In this document: piece by piece, positions 7,780-14,469 of the stretch
Numbering within the stretch: the stretch's first letter is position 1
How the letters are laid out: each line of letters opens with the position of its first letter
Virus record (IMG/VR): IMGVR_UViG_3300027917_000197
Span: 1-20,510 of that record
Direction: 5' to 3' (one strand)
Source of the DNA: a virus
DNA length: 20,510 bases
Made by a program: the position numbers and the translations under genes
Notes under the pieces: generated by a model
The model's database searches: none
Told to the model about the DNA's origin: nothing
The model's input: only the letters and a program-made list of their open reading frames with translations

Positions 7780-9760
7780 TTTGTTTCCTCTTTGTTGCAT
7801 CGTTAATCAGGACTTCGAGCGCCTGACGCTTCTCTGAAATCTGTTTTAGCTGCGCTTCGTACAGCTTGATGGCGACGGTGTCGCTGACTTCCTGCGCGCG
7901 GGCGAGATTCAGGCGGGCGCGGGTTTCGAGTTCCAGCACCTGCGCTTCGCCGACCATGGCCTTGGTCATGGCCTCGATTTCCTGCACCTTGCCTCGTTGC
8001 ATGCCTTCCAGTTGGCGACGCTGTTCCTCGGCGACCTTGATTTCGACTTCCGGGTTCGGCGGCGGCTGGATCGCGGGCTGGCCGGACTGCGGGTCGATGG
8101 GGAAAATGCGGTCGGCATTCGGATGCTCGATGGCTTCCAGCCAGTCGCGCTCGACCTCGGCTTGGTTGTAGCCCGCCACCATCTGTGCGCGCTCCAGCAC
8201 CATCGAGGCCATCTGGATACGGGTTTCCCTGAGTGCCTGATTGGGGTCGGCTGCCGGGCTCAGGTCCTTCGGGTCCGCGCTGTAATCCTTCTGGAACACG
8301 GCCTGATCGCCGGAGTCGCCGAAGCTGAAATACTCCTCGGGGTTCAGGTATTCGCGGTTCAGCAGGTAGAGCTTGCGGTACTCGTCGCGCATGTTCCTGA
8401 AAACGCGTTTGAAAATACCGGTGAAAACCTGCATGCCCTGATTGATAAGTTCCCGCATGTTGTAGGCGGGGGTGTTCTGGCCGGGGTTTTTGCCCTGCAT
8501 CATTTCGGTGACGCTGGACACCTGCTGGCCGTACTGCACCAACAGGCCCAGAAGCTGAAAAAGCACCGGGGAGGGCGGATTGACCGGCAACGGCACGATG
8601 GAATCTTTCAGGGTGGCTCCAGAGGTATTCACCCTAATCCATTCGTACGGGTGCTTGAAGCGGATTTGACCGCCTTGGAACCGCGCACCTCGCCCGATGA
8701 AGCCACGGGAACCAACCTGCATGGTGCCAGAGTCGATGATCTGGTTTATGAGCGAATTGACCGACTCATTGATCGGGCCGAGTAGGCAGCCAAATCCCAG
8801 TTCATAGAAGGACCCATCAGGGGCTGGCAGGAACCCGTATTTGGTGAAGTAGTGTTTCGGCACGACGCGCGTGATCTGCTTGCCGTCCGACATCACTGCT
8901 TCAAATCGATTCTGGATACGGACCACTTTCGAGGACGAGCGATCCACTGTCACCACGTACGGTTCCTCAAGGCCGTCGTTGTCGAGGTCCAGCCAGCGGT
9001 GCTGTTCCAGCATTTCGTGCTGGTCATCGACGGTGGTGGCGGTGCGTTTTTCGCGCTCACCGGCAGCGGTTGGCTCTGGTGTTCCCGGTGTGCCGAGGTC
9101 TTTTTTCGTGTACAGGCCGGAGCGCTGCCGTTCCGTGATCTGTCGCGTGGACAGGTTGTAGACGTGCGTGATGGTGGCGTCTTCGATGCTGGTGGCCCAG
9201 TAATTGACCACTACTTCGTGCGGCAGGCAGAGTTCCGAGCGGTTGTGCCCGGCGACCCGGTCGAAATAGGACTTCTTGTACGCGATGCCGGAGATAGGCA
9301 GCACGGCGAGCAGCTTGTCGTGGTGTTCTTCCCATTGCTCGTCCTGATCGAGAAGCTGCCAACTCATGTGTTCCGCGACCCGGCGCGCCCGTTGTCGTTT
9401 CTGACCATCACGGTCTTCGCCATTCACCCGCATGCGAACAAGCGTTGGGGGTCTGACCAATGCGGGGTATGCCCGAGAGGCGAATTGCAGGGCGGCGATG
9501 GTCAGCAGGGGGAACTTGACATTCGACGCACCGGGCCACGGAAAGGACTTCTCTTTGGCGACCTGCATGGCCAGTTCGCGCCAGTCCTTGGCGGTTTTGT
9601 CCCAGTCGGAACGGGACATCAGGTCGTTTTCGTACTCGTCGATCACCATTCGGGCGATGGTGTCGGACTCCTCATCGCTCAGGAACTCGTCGATGTTGCC
9701 CGGTTCCTGCAAAATCTCGATGCTGAGACCCTGTTTTTCAAAAATCGGTACGGCACTCAT
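7739..9760 (-). CDS. portal protein, P22-like
   Basis: At 673 aa this is close to the roughly 725 aa of P22 portal. The layout is typical. There is an acidic N-terminal helix region (1-70), then SGIAYKKSYFD (157-167) in the wing, followed by NYWATSIEDATITHV (186-200). The segment LGFGCLLGPINESVNSLINQ (321-340) lies before the stem/crown. The C-terminal part (570-660) is a long, Gln- and charge-rich coiled coil that would form the barrel. It starts 1 base after the terminase stop with an AGGA site. Twelve copies would form the DNA entry ring that binds terminase and later the gp4-like factor. Confidence 0.9.
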   Translation of the reverse strand: MSAVPIFEKQGLSIEILQEPGNIDEFLSDEESDTIARMVIDEYENDLMSRSDWDKTAKDWRELAMQVAKEKSFPWPGASNVKFPLLTIAALQFASRAYPALVRPPTLVRMRVNGEDRDGQKRQRARRVAEHMSWQLLDQDEQWEEHHDKLLAVLPISGIAYKKSYFDRVAGHNRSELCLPHEVVVNYWATSIEDATITHVYNLSTRQITERQRSGLYTKKDLGTPGTPEPTAAGEREKRTATTVDDQHEMLEQHRWLDLDNDGLEEPYVVTVDRSSSKVVRIQNRFEAVMSDGKQITRVVPKHYFTKYGFLPAPDGSFYELGFGCLLGPINESVNSLINQIIDSGTMQVGSRGFIGRGARFQGGQIRFKHPYEWIRVNTSGATLKDSIVPLPVNPPSPVLFQLLGLLVQYGQQVSSVTEMMQGKNPGQNTPAYNMRELINQGMQVFTGIFKRVFRNMRDEYRKLYLLNREYLNPEEYFSFGDSGDQAVFQKDYSADPKDLSPAADPNQALRETRIQMASMVLERAQMVAGYNQAEVERDWLEAIEHPNADRIFPIDPQSGQPAIQPPPNPEVEIKVAEEQRRQLEGMQRGKVQEIEAMTKAMVGEAQVLELETRARLNLARAQEVSDTVAIKLYEAQLKQISEKRQALEVLINDATKRKQIEQQSKPDTDNGD

Positions 9761-9761
9761 A

Positions 9762-11258
9762 TCAGTATCCTGTCACCGCGGAACGCCCGAAGTCGGCAAA
9801 TTCCTCGTAGTCTTCTTGGTAGGCCCACTCGTCTTCTTCGTCCTTGCTGGGGGCGCGCACCATGTCTTGGAAAATCATGCCCAGCCATGCGAAGGCGTCC
9901 ACTTGGTCCTTGCGGGCAGAGCGCGGGAAGGCAGCGATTTCGTCCTCGAAATCGGGGTACCAGTCGGCGTCCTTGTCGAAGCGCACGCGTCCGGCGCGCA
10001 TCATGGTGGCGATGGCGGTGGCGCGCTGATCCTTGTCCCTGACGGGTCGTTCGGTGTCGAGGTTGATCCACGTACCGCGGCGATCCATTTCATCGAACAG
10101 GAAGCCGCCGAGCGCGCGGGCGATATTTTCTTCTTCCACCTTGAAGATGTCAGGGTTGTATCTGGCGTGGATGTTGAACATTTCCTCGACAATCTCCGGG
10201 CCGTCCCATTTGCCGCGCCGAACGTCCACTATGTGCAATATATTATCAGCATCCAGCCCGCCAACCACAAATACCGAGAATGCGCTCTGTTTTTGCTCAC
10301 CGATGGCGAGGTCGCCGCCGACGTAGTAGGCCATCTTGCGTTCATGGTCGCGCTCGCTCATGGCGATGAAATCCTGCCGCCGGAACTTGGCGGTGGCTTC
10401 ATCGAGCGGTTCGTTGAGGTATTCCTGCGCGTACACGTCGAGCATGCCCTGTTCGGCAAAGTCAGAACGGATTGCGCGCAAGGTTTCCGCGGGGAACTGT
10501 TCCGGCCAGAGGATTTGTGAGAAATCCGGGGTATGGGCGCGGTACAGCAGGCTGGTCCAGCCGCGGCGCACCTTGGAGTACACCTTGATGCCGTCGTCGT
10601 AGGTATCGATGGAGCTTTTCGGCGGCATCATGCGATTCAAGAGCGCATCGACGTGCAGGATGGTGCCAGCGCCGCGGATTTTGCCGCCGGAGCGCACAAT
10701 CGGGCGTACTGCGCCGTAGAACCAGCGGCGGAACTTGTCGCGGCGCACGTCGTTCAGCACGATTTCGTCGTCTTCCAAGTCGTCGAAGATGACGGTATCC
10801 GGGCGTTTGCGTTCCCATTTCATGCCACGCATGCGCTGCATGGCACCTTTGCAGATGACGCGGAACTTCTCGCCGTCCGTGAAGCGGCCAACGAGTTCGG
10901 TTTCGGAGTCTTTCAGCCAGCGGTCGAACTGGAAGGCGGAAATCAGGCCCTCGTTTTCCTGTAGCTCGATCTTGATGTCGTTGACGAAGCTGGCGGCCAG
11001 TTCTTCGTTGGCCCCCAGTATCAGGAGGTGGCGCGATTCCCGAAAAAGCAGTAATGCCAAGGCATACGCGAAGGTGATGGCGGTGGATTTGGCATGGCCT
11101 CGGGGCGCGGCAATGGCCACCTGCCGGTCATCGGAGCAGCAGATATCCCACCATTCGTAGTGACAATCCGGTACCGGGCGCGGTTCGTCATAACGGGGTG
11201 CCAGCAGTGACGTTGTCAGGCCAAGAATATCATCAGCGGTGAGCTTCTTGACGGTCAA
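9762..11258 (-). CDS. terL: terminase large subunit (packaging ATPase-nuclease)
   Basis: This 498-aa protein has both terminase domains. The ATPase has a Walker A-like loop APRGHAKST (51-59) and a Walker B strand TVIFDD (155-160) followed by acidic LEDDE. A Thr-containing coupling motif is likely near GAGTILHVD (196-204). The RNase H-like nuclease has candidate metal ligands D316 in GGDLAIG, E375-E377 in KVEEEN and D451/D454 in KDQVDAFAW. It packages DNA into the procapsid through the portal, which is the next gene. The start overlaps the upstream gene by 4 bases (ATGA). All key motifs appear intact. Confidence 0.95.
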   Translation of the reverse strand: MTVKKLTADDILGLTTSLLAPRYDEPRPVPDCHYEWWDICCSDDRQVAIAAPRGHAKSTAITFAYALALLLFRESRHLLILGANEELAASFVNDIKIELQENEGLISAFQFDRWLKDSETELVGRFTDGEKFRVICKGAMQRMRGMKWERKRPDTVIFDDLEDDEIVLNDVRRDKFRRWFYGAVRPIVRSGGKIRGAGTILHVDALLNRMMPPKSSIDTYDDGIKVYSKVRRGWTSLLYRAHTPDFSQILWPEQFPAETLRAIRSDFAEQGMLDVYAQEYLNEPLDEATAKFRRQDFIAMSERDHERKMAYYVGGDLAIGEQKQSAFSVFVVGGLDADNILHIVDVRRGKWDGPEIVEEMFNIHARYNPDIFKVEEENIARALGGFLFDEMDRRGTWINLDTERPVRDKDQRATAIATMMRAGRVRFDKDADWYPDFEDEIAAFPRSARKDQVDAFAWLGMIFQDMVRAPSKDEEDEWAYQEDYEEFADFGRSAVTGY

Positions 11259-11554
11259 TCGGTAAAGTCCCCGCGGCCCAGTGCATGGTCAATCTTGGAA
11301 TGATTGCGATTGCACAGATGCTCGATTTCTTCGACCTTGGCTTCCATCCTTGTCAGTCGCCGTTCCGATTCGAGTTTGTGTGAGCGGTAGTCGTTGGACA
11401 GCGACTCGATGGTATTCAGCACCCGGTCGGTCGATTTCTCGACGGTGGCTTTCCAGTGAATCAGGGCCTGAGCCCAGCTACGAAACGACAATCCGAACAT
11501 CCCTAGTACGAGGCCGACGATCATTTCCCCGGCATGCTCTGTGAGAAAATCCAT
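11255..11554 (-). CDS. small membrane-anchored coiled-coil protein
   Basis: This 99-aa protein has one hydrophobic segment near the N-terminus (GEMIVGLVLGMFGLSF, about 9-24) followed by a charged helix with heptad-like spacing (about 35-82). It looks like an N-terminal membrane anchor with a coiled-coil tail. A lysis role (holin-like or spanin-like) is possible, since small membrane genes often lie by the terminase, but nothing in the sequence proves it. Its start overlaps the stop of the gene before it (TGATG) and its end overlaps terminase, so it is translationally coupled. Confidence 0.65.
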   Translation of the reverse strand: MDFLTEHAGEMIVGLVLGMFGLSFRSWAQALIHWKATVEKSTDRVLNTIESLSNDYRSHKLESERRLTRMEAKVEEIEHLCNRNHSKIDHALGRGDFTD

Positions 11555-11868
11555 CAGGTGTCATCTTTCTGGCCCGTGACCTTTCGTCGTTCCGAGAAGT
11601 TGTTGGGCGGGACCGGCAACTCTGGATTCCAGCTACGGGAGAGATTCTTCGGCGTCATATAGTGTTCATGCAACACCTGATACAACGTCTTGATATCATC
11701 ACCCTCGACAATGAATCCCCTCGCTTCTCGCATTTCTTCTCGGTCGGCCTGTGGGTCCCCGGCGCGCATAAAGCACAGTCGCCGGGTCTTCCGGTTCCAC
11801 GTAAACGCGCCATTGAAATTCAGGGGGTAGGCCAGCGTATTCTTGTGAAAATGGCGCTTATCGGGCAT
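11554..11868 (-). CDS. hypothetical protein (104 aa)
   Basis: The frame is open to a TTG at 11892, but the ATG at 11868 (MPDKRHFHKNTLAY) is chosen because GGGGTAGGA lies just upstream. The protein is basic and hydrophilic, with AFTWNRKTRRLCFMRAGDPQ (about 21-40) and a helical region around DIKTLYQVLHEHY (about 57-69). It has no membrane segment or known catalytic motif. It lies in the packed group of small genes before the terminase. No family was recognised. Confidence 0.65.
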   Translation of the reverse strand: MPDKRHFHKNTLAYPLNFNGAFTWNRKTRRLCFMRAGDPQADREEMREARGFIVEGDDIKTLYQVLHEHYMTPKNLSRSWNPELPVPPNNFSERRKVTGQKDDT

Positions 11869-11873
11869 CAATC

Positions 11874-12098
11874 CTACCCCTGAAAGCTGCAATGAACAGG
11901 AACACCGTTAATCACCACAGCCTTGCGATGAACCTTGGCTATCCGCTCCAAACGCTCGGGTGTAGACCACATCGCAAACATCTTAGGATCGGCGGCATAG
12001 CGAACAATATGATCGTCTTCATACAGCGTGCAGGCGTTCCGCGTAAATTCACGCACCAGAAAGTCATCCCAATCAAATAACCGCTGCTGCTCACCCAC
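11874..12098 (-). CDS. hypothetical protein with GTG start (74 aa)
   Basis: The open frame extends upstream to 12206, but that extension only translates the neighbouring small gene in the wrong frame and yields an Arg-rich artefact. The likely start is GTG at 12098 (GEQQRLFDWDDFL follows), with an AGGG site about 11 bases upstream. The product is acidic at the front and basic at the end, with MFAMWSTPERLERIAKVH near the middle. No motif was recognised. The GTG start is a judgement. Confidence 0.5.
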   Translation of the reverse strand: MGEQQRLFDWDDFLVREFTRNACTLYEDDHIVRYAADPKMFAMWSTPERLERIAKVHRKAVVINGVPVHCSFQG

Positions 12099-12111
12099 CG
12101 GAGTATATTCC

Positions 12112-12243
12112 CTACTTCCTTTTCTTTTTGCCTTTCTTCGCCAGATACGCCTTGTAGGCCGCCTCAGCCTTCGCCTTGGACGTGTACATGCACTTCCCCG
12201 AGCCAATGGCCCACTTCCCGTTGCTGCACTTCCTGACCGGCAT
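12112..12243 (-). CDS. small basic phage protein (43 aa)
   Basis: This ATG frame gives MPVRKCSNGKWAIGSGKCMY, then TSKAKAEAAYKAYLAKKGKKKRK. The pattern (KCSNGKWxIGxGxCMYxSK..AExAYxAYLAKK) is one I recognise from tiny proteins near the terminase of many podoviruses. Two Cys residues (C6, C18) may pair or bind metal, and the C-terminus is strongly basic, so nucleic-acid binding is possible. Its ATG overlaps the stop of the membrane peptide gene in TGATG. The family's function is unknown. Confidence 0.7.
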   Translation of the reverse strand: MPVRKCSNGKWAIGSGKCMYTSKAKAEAAYKAYLAKKGKKKRK

Positions 12244-12377
12244 CAGAGTAACGGCATCCAGATATCAACCCCGAATATGGCCGCCACAATAGCAATAATC
12301 ATCCACGGCAGGAAGACCACTATCGCAAGCGCCGAAAACAACGGCAACACGTACCAAATCAACTCAGAAAACTTCAT
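12243..12377 (-). CDS. small hydrophobic membrane protein (44 aa)
   Basis: This 44-codon ATG frame encodes a protein that is nearly all hydrophobic from residue 6 to 36 (IWYVLPLFSALAIVVFLPW, then MIIAIVAAIFGVDIW), enough for one long or two short membrane spans around a Pro24-Trp25 break. The start overlaps the previous stop (ATGA) and the stop overlaps the next start (TGATG), which strongly supports it being a real gene. A holin-like role is conceivable but not shown. Confidence 0.65.
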   Translation of the reverse strand: MKFSELIWYVLPLFSALAIVVFLPWMIIAIVAAIFGVDIWMPLL

Positions 12378-12649
12378 TTGCCACTCCTGTACGCCCGCAT
12401 GTAATCCCGCTGATAAGCGTTATACCGCTCCCGGTTCTTCGCCCGCCATTGCCGCTTCCTGACCGTCTCCGGGTTCTCAACAGGACTGAGGCTCTTTGGC
12501 TCTACAAACTCAGGCTCCGTCATACGACGAGGCTCAATCCGTACACCAGAGGTATCAAGGTTAACCCTTGATCCAACCGGCCTCGGAACACTTAAGTTCG
12601 GACACTGACCCCCAAAATGCGCCGTACTTCCACATCGATTGCAATACAT
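12374..12649 (-). CDS. CCHC zinc-knuckle protein
   Basis: The first residues of this 91-aa protein, MYCNRCGSTAHFGGQC, fit C-x2-C-x4-H-x4-C exactly (C3, C6, H11, C16), the zinc knuckle that binds single-stranded nucleic acid in retroviral nucleocapsids and many RNA-binding proteins. A flexible Pro/Glu-rich middle follows (about 25-60). The basic helical tail RKRQWRAKNRERYNAYQRDY (about 64-83) is a motif seen in small phage proteins. It is the first gene behind the candidate promoter at 12681-12709. Nucleic-acid binding is likely, and a regulatory or packaging role is possible. Confidence 0.75.
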   Translation of the reverse strand: MYCNRCGSTAHFGGQCPNLSVPRPVGSRVNLDTSGVRIEPRRMTEPEFVEPKSLSPVENPETVRKRQWRAKNRERYNAYQRDYMRAYRSGK

Positions 12650-12651
12650 AC

Positions 12652-12694
12652 GTTAGTCCCTAGGTTTCATCGCCCTAGTGAGTATGGGACTAAC
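12652..12694 (-). promoter_or_regulatory. operator-like inverted repeat GTTAGTCCC/GGGACTAAC
   Basis: A perfect 9-bp inverted repeat has arms at 12652-12660 and 12686-12694 with 25 bases between; a smaller TAGG/CCTA pair is nested inside. One arm overlaps the spacer and -10 of the candidate promoter, and the other lies just before the zinc-knuckle start codon. Two-fold symmetry around a promoter suits a dimeric repressor. A nested RNA hairpin is the alternative. Confidence 0.5.
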
Positions 12695-12709
12695 AGCAGA
12701 GAAGGTCAA
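12681..12709 (-). promoter_or_regulatory. candidate sigma70-like promoter for the packaging operon
   Basis: On the minus strand TTGACC (12709-12704) and CATACT (12686-12681) are separated by 17 bases, a 5/6 match to the -35 and 4/6 to the -10 consensus. It would start transcripts about 25 bases before the zinc-knuckle gene and drive the terminase-to-tail operon. It is predicted from sequence only. Confidence 0.4.
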
Positions 12710-12805
12710 GACGGAGCGGGTGGTGGGATATATGAATATATGCGCTGCGAGCTTTTGCCCCCCGCCCGGTCCTTCCTATGGGACCCGCTCCTGCCAATCC
12801 ATTGT

Positions 12806-12965
12806 GACGCCCTGAGACGCCCTGAGACGCGCGCTAGGCCTAGTCTGGGGCTGGGTATGGGTTGAGTTGAGTTCGTGGATTGGGGGCGCTGAGATTTGGT
12901 CTCAGTGGGCGTTGCAATCCCCCATCCCGCACTGAAACTGTCCCTGCTCTGAGATGTACTGAAAC
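12806..12965. repeat. CTGAGA repeat cluster in the gap behind the small terminase
   Basis: The stretch 12650-12971 has no gene. Besides the promoter/operator it holds a 10-bp tandem repeat GACGCCCTGA (12806-12825). CTGAGA occurs at 12812, 12822, 12889 and 12949, with an inverted copy at 12900-12905 that makes a perfect 6-bp hairpin with the 12889 copy. ACTGAAAC is repeated at 12931 and 12958. Repeats beside a small terminase gene can be packaging (pac) or terminase-binding sites. This is a hypothesis only. Confidence 0.45.
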
Positions 12966-12971
12966 GAGTTG

Positions 12972-13484
12972 TTACCGGGTTACCGTGTTATCTGGGTCGT
13001 GTTCGATAGCGGTCTGGTCCTTGGTCTGTTTAGCGCGGTATGAGCTAGCGAACTGTCGGAAGCTGTCCTGTAAGTCGGCAAGCTGGTAGTTCGCGTTCTG
13101 CTGCGCCTGTATTCCTGCTGCCTTCTCGGACCTTGTCGCCAGCACGTTGACGATAGTCGATAGGTCACGGGCCTTGATCGGGGCTCGATACTGATACGGC
13201 TGTCCGTCCTTGTCGGTCCTGACGTGAATGTCCCCGCGATGCAGTCGGTCTTCAAGTTCATCCAGTGCCGTGCCCAGTGCCCGGTTTGCTTTGGCTATCG
13301 TGGATTGAACCTGCTGGGATTGCATTGTGGATAGCATGTCCTTGAACCATGCCTGTCGAATCCACCCTTTCAGTGTCTGGATACCCACACCGGTCCTGTC
13401 GGCCACGGTATGCGGGTCACCATACAGCGCGTATTCTGCGCAAATCCGGCGCTTTTCCCGATCAGAGTAGTTGGTGATGCCCAT
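12972..13484 (-). CDS. putative terminase small subunit (HTH protein)
   Basis: In this 170-aa protein, residues about 6-50 (SDREKRRICAEYALYGDPHT, then VADRTGVGIQTLKGWIRQAW) form a helix-turn-helix of the kind used by small terminases to bind pac DNA. A helical middle (about 55-90) and a segment with KARDLSTIVNVLATRSEKA (about 103-121) follow, typical for oligomerising small terminase proteins. The C-terminus is hydrophilic. It is first in the leftward operon, upstream of terL, though separated from it by small genes. A transcription factor is an alternative. The start codon has only a weak ribosome site. Confidence 0.65.
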   Translation of the reverse strand: MGITNYSDREKRRICAEYALYGDPHTVADRTGVGIQTLKGWIRQAWFKDMLSTMQSQQVQSTIAKANRALGTALDELEDRLHRGDIHVRTDKDGQPYQYRAPIKARDLSTIVNVLATRSEKAAGIQAQQNANYQLADLQDSFRQFASSYRAKQTKDQTAIEHDPDNTVTR

Positions 13485-13554
13485 TATCTGCTTTTGTAAC
13501 TCACTGAATGTAAAGCGCTTCTCAAATTAATCCTAATTCACATTGCGTTGGGTA

Positions 13555-13582
13555 TTGCATTCCGTGTTGCAACCCCTATCAT
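13555..13582 (+). promoter_or_regulatory. candidate plus-strand promoter
   Basis: TTGCAT (13555-13560) and TATCAT (13577-13582) are 16 bases apart, matching the sigma70 consensus 4/6 and 5/6. Transcription would begin near 13588, exactly where the hairpin-rich stretch starts, and read into the eight-gene operon. It is predicted from sequence only. Confidence 0.4.
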
Positions 13583-13587
13583 GTTCC

Positions 13588-13975
13588 CTGCCACGCCGTG
13601 AGGCGTCGCGCCCCGAGAGGGGCAGGGTGGTCCAGATAGACCGGCAACGGTCGCCACGTACTGGCAGAGTGAGACCTCGCCACCCACGGTACCCAATCCG
13701 TCGCACGGCTCCGACGAGCGTTGCTGACCTGCGGTGAACACCGCAGCGAGACGCCCCAGCCCGTCACGCGTCATTCCGAATCATACGATTCTCTCCTGCC
13801 CCGGCCTTGTGCCGGGGATGCCGCGGGGACAGCAAAGCGCGCTGTTCCTGCTCCTGCCAGTGGGCTTGCCCACAAAGGAAACTGACGACTGAGACGTGAC
13901 CGAATCGGGGTCACATAATCCTCAGAATCCGTTGCTGATTTTAGCACGGATTGCCGCTGTGGCGAGCGGCGAAAC
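13588..13975 (+). ncRNA. candidate structured RNA or long structured leader
   Basis: No convincing gene lies in 13485-14041. From 13590 the plus strand holds a dense chain of perfect hairpins: ACGCC/GGCGT with GTGA loop (13593-13606), GCCCC/GGGGC with GAGA loop (13610-13623), GACCG/CGGTC with GCAA loop (13639-13652), CGTCG/CGACG (13699-13716), CTGCGGT/ACCGCAG (13729-13746), CCCCGGC/GCCGGGG (13799-13817), ACAGC/GCTGT (13829-13845), GTGGG/CCCAC with CTTG loop (13860-13873) and GTGACC/GGTCAC (13896-13914). GGGTGG (13625-13630) and CCACCC (13680-13685) could close a multibranch junction. GNRA loops appear only on the plus strand, which fixes the sense. It matches no RNA family I know (not RNase P, tmRNA or a group I intron). 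Confidence 0.5.
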
Positions 13976-13993
13976 CAAACCGGCGTGACCCTC

Positions 13994-14041
13994 GCGGGGC
14001 TTCGGCCCCGCTGGTCTTTGGCAACCCTAGGAGAATCCATC
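13994..14041 (+). promoter_or_regulatory. gene-start module copy 1
   Basis: GCGGGGC/GCCCCGC with a TTCG loop (13994-14011), then the 14-mer variant GGTCTTTGGCAACC (14013-14026) and AGGAGA, 29 bases from 14-mer start to ATG. It is the first of eight such modules and is not preceded by a gene on this strand. Confidence 0.85.
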
Positions 14042-14179
14042 ATGGCAATCGCTGAACTCGTTTTCATCGCGCTGTTCGCAGTCACCCTGCTAGTCCCCGC
14101 TTTCCGCCGGGACCGGAGCAATATCCGTGGATACCCCACAATCGAAAACGGCAAGATGCAGTTCAACACCCCGGAATAA
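14042..14179 (+). CDS. small membrane-anchored protein (45 aa)
   Basis: The frame is open from 13985, but translation should start at the ATG at 14042 behind the AGGAGAATCC site. The product starts MAIAELVFIALFAVTLLVPA, one membrane helix (about 2-20), followed by a basic FRRDRSNIRGYP and a short polar tail. It is most likely an inner-membrane peptide with a cytoplasmic C-terminus, or a weak signal anchor. The stop codon lies in the loop of the next module's hairpin. Function is unknown; a superinfection or lysis-timing role is possible for a phage micro-protein but not shown. Confidence 0.7.
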   Translation: MAIAELVFIALFAVTLLVPAFRRDRSNIRGYPTIENGKMQFNTPE

Positions 14180-14214
14180 CCGGGGGTCTTGGTAAACCCA
14201 CAGGAGAACCGATT
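14169..14214 (+). promoter_or_regulatory. gene-start module copy 2
   Basis: CCCCGG/CCGGGG (14169-14174, 14180-14185) whose loop AATAA holds the TAA stop of the previous gene; then GGTCTTGGTAAACC (14185-14198) and AGGAGAA. The spacing from 14-mer start to ATG is 30 bases. Confidence 0.85.
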
Positions 14215-14433
14215 ATGACTAAAACCCGCAATTTTTCGACTACATCAGTAAGCGTAAACACTTGCCGCGGCTGTCTCGTTTTAACTTTTCGGACGCGACG
14301 CGCTGCTCAAGAATTTACCCTCAAATTATACGACCGAGACGATGTTCTCGACTGGGAAGTGCATGATTCTATTAGCGTTTATCGTAATGCTGATTGCGGC
14401 ATCAAAGAGTTAGATTTTTTCACCGGGGCGTAA
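14215..14433 (+). CDS. hypothetical protein (72 aa)
   Basis: This is a small protein with strands and charged turns, MTKTRNFSTTSVSVNTCRGC at the start and DREDDVLDWEVH-like acidic residues in the middle (YDRDDVLDWEVHDSISVY). Two Cys residues are close together (C17, C20: CRGC), with one more near the end (C61). It has no membrane segment. The DNA is visibly more AT-rich than its neighbours (runs such as tttttc and attata), which may indicate recent acquisition. No family was recognised. It is expressed from the module in front of it and ends in the loop of the next module. Confidence 0.7.
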   Translation: MTKTRNFSTTSVSVNTCRGCLVLTFRTRRAAQEFTLKLYDRDDVLDWEVHDSISVYRNADCGIKELDFFTGA

Positions 14434-14469
14434 AGCCCCCGGTTTTGGCAAACCCACAGGAGAATCACC
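14423..14469 (+). promoter_or_regulatory. gene-start module copy 3
   Basis: GGGGC/GCCCC (14425-14429, 14435-14439) with loop GTAAA containing the upstream TAA stop. GGTTTTGGCAAACC (14441-14454) follows; here the 14-mer itself is a perfect 5-bp hairpin with TGGC loop. The distance to ATG is 29 bases. Confidence 0.85.

Noticed and set aside
8852-10042. Plus-strand 396-codon open frame opposite portal and terminase
   Set aside because: It is a mirror frame of two strongly supported genes. Long antisense frames are expected in GC-rich DNA.
11869-12206. Arg-rich N-terminal extension of the 74-aa gene (start at 12206)
   Set aside because: The extension translates the 43-aa basic protein gene in another frame and has no ribosome site.
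12617-12865. Plus-strand 82-codon frame across the promoter region
   Set aside because: It is antisense to the zinc-knuckle gene start, has no ribosome site, and is low in expected coding features.
13588-13975. RNase P RNA, tmRNA or group I intron as identity of the structured region
   Set aside because: The GGGCAGGGTG stretch recalls part of RNase P, but the conserved GAGGAAAGTCC and ACAGA blocks are missing. No tRNA-like end, tag peptide or intron core was found.
13538-14169. Minus-strand open frames (13538-13774 and 13771-14169) in the hairpin-rich region
   Set aside because: They run through perfect hairpins and through the start module and first gene of the plus operon, have odd composition and lack ribosome sites.
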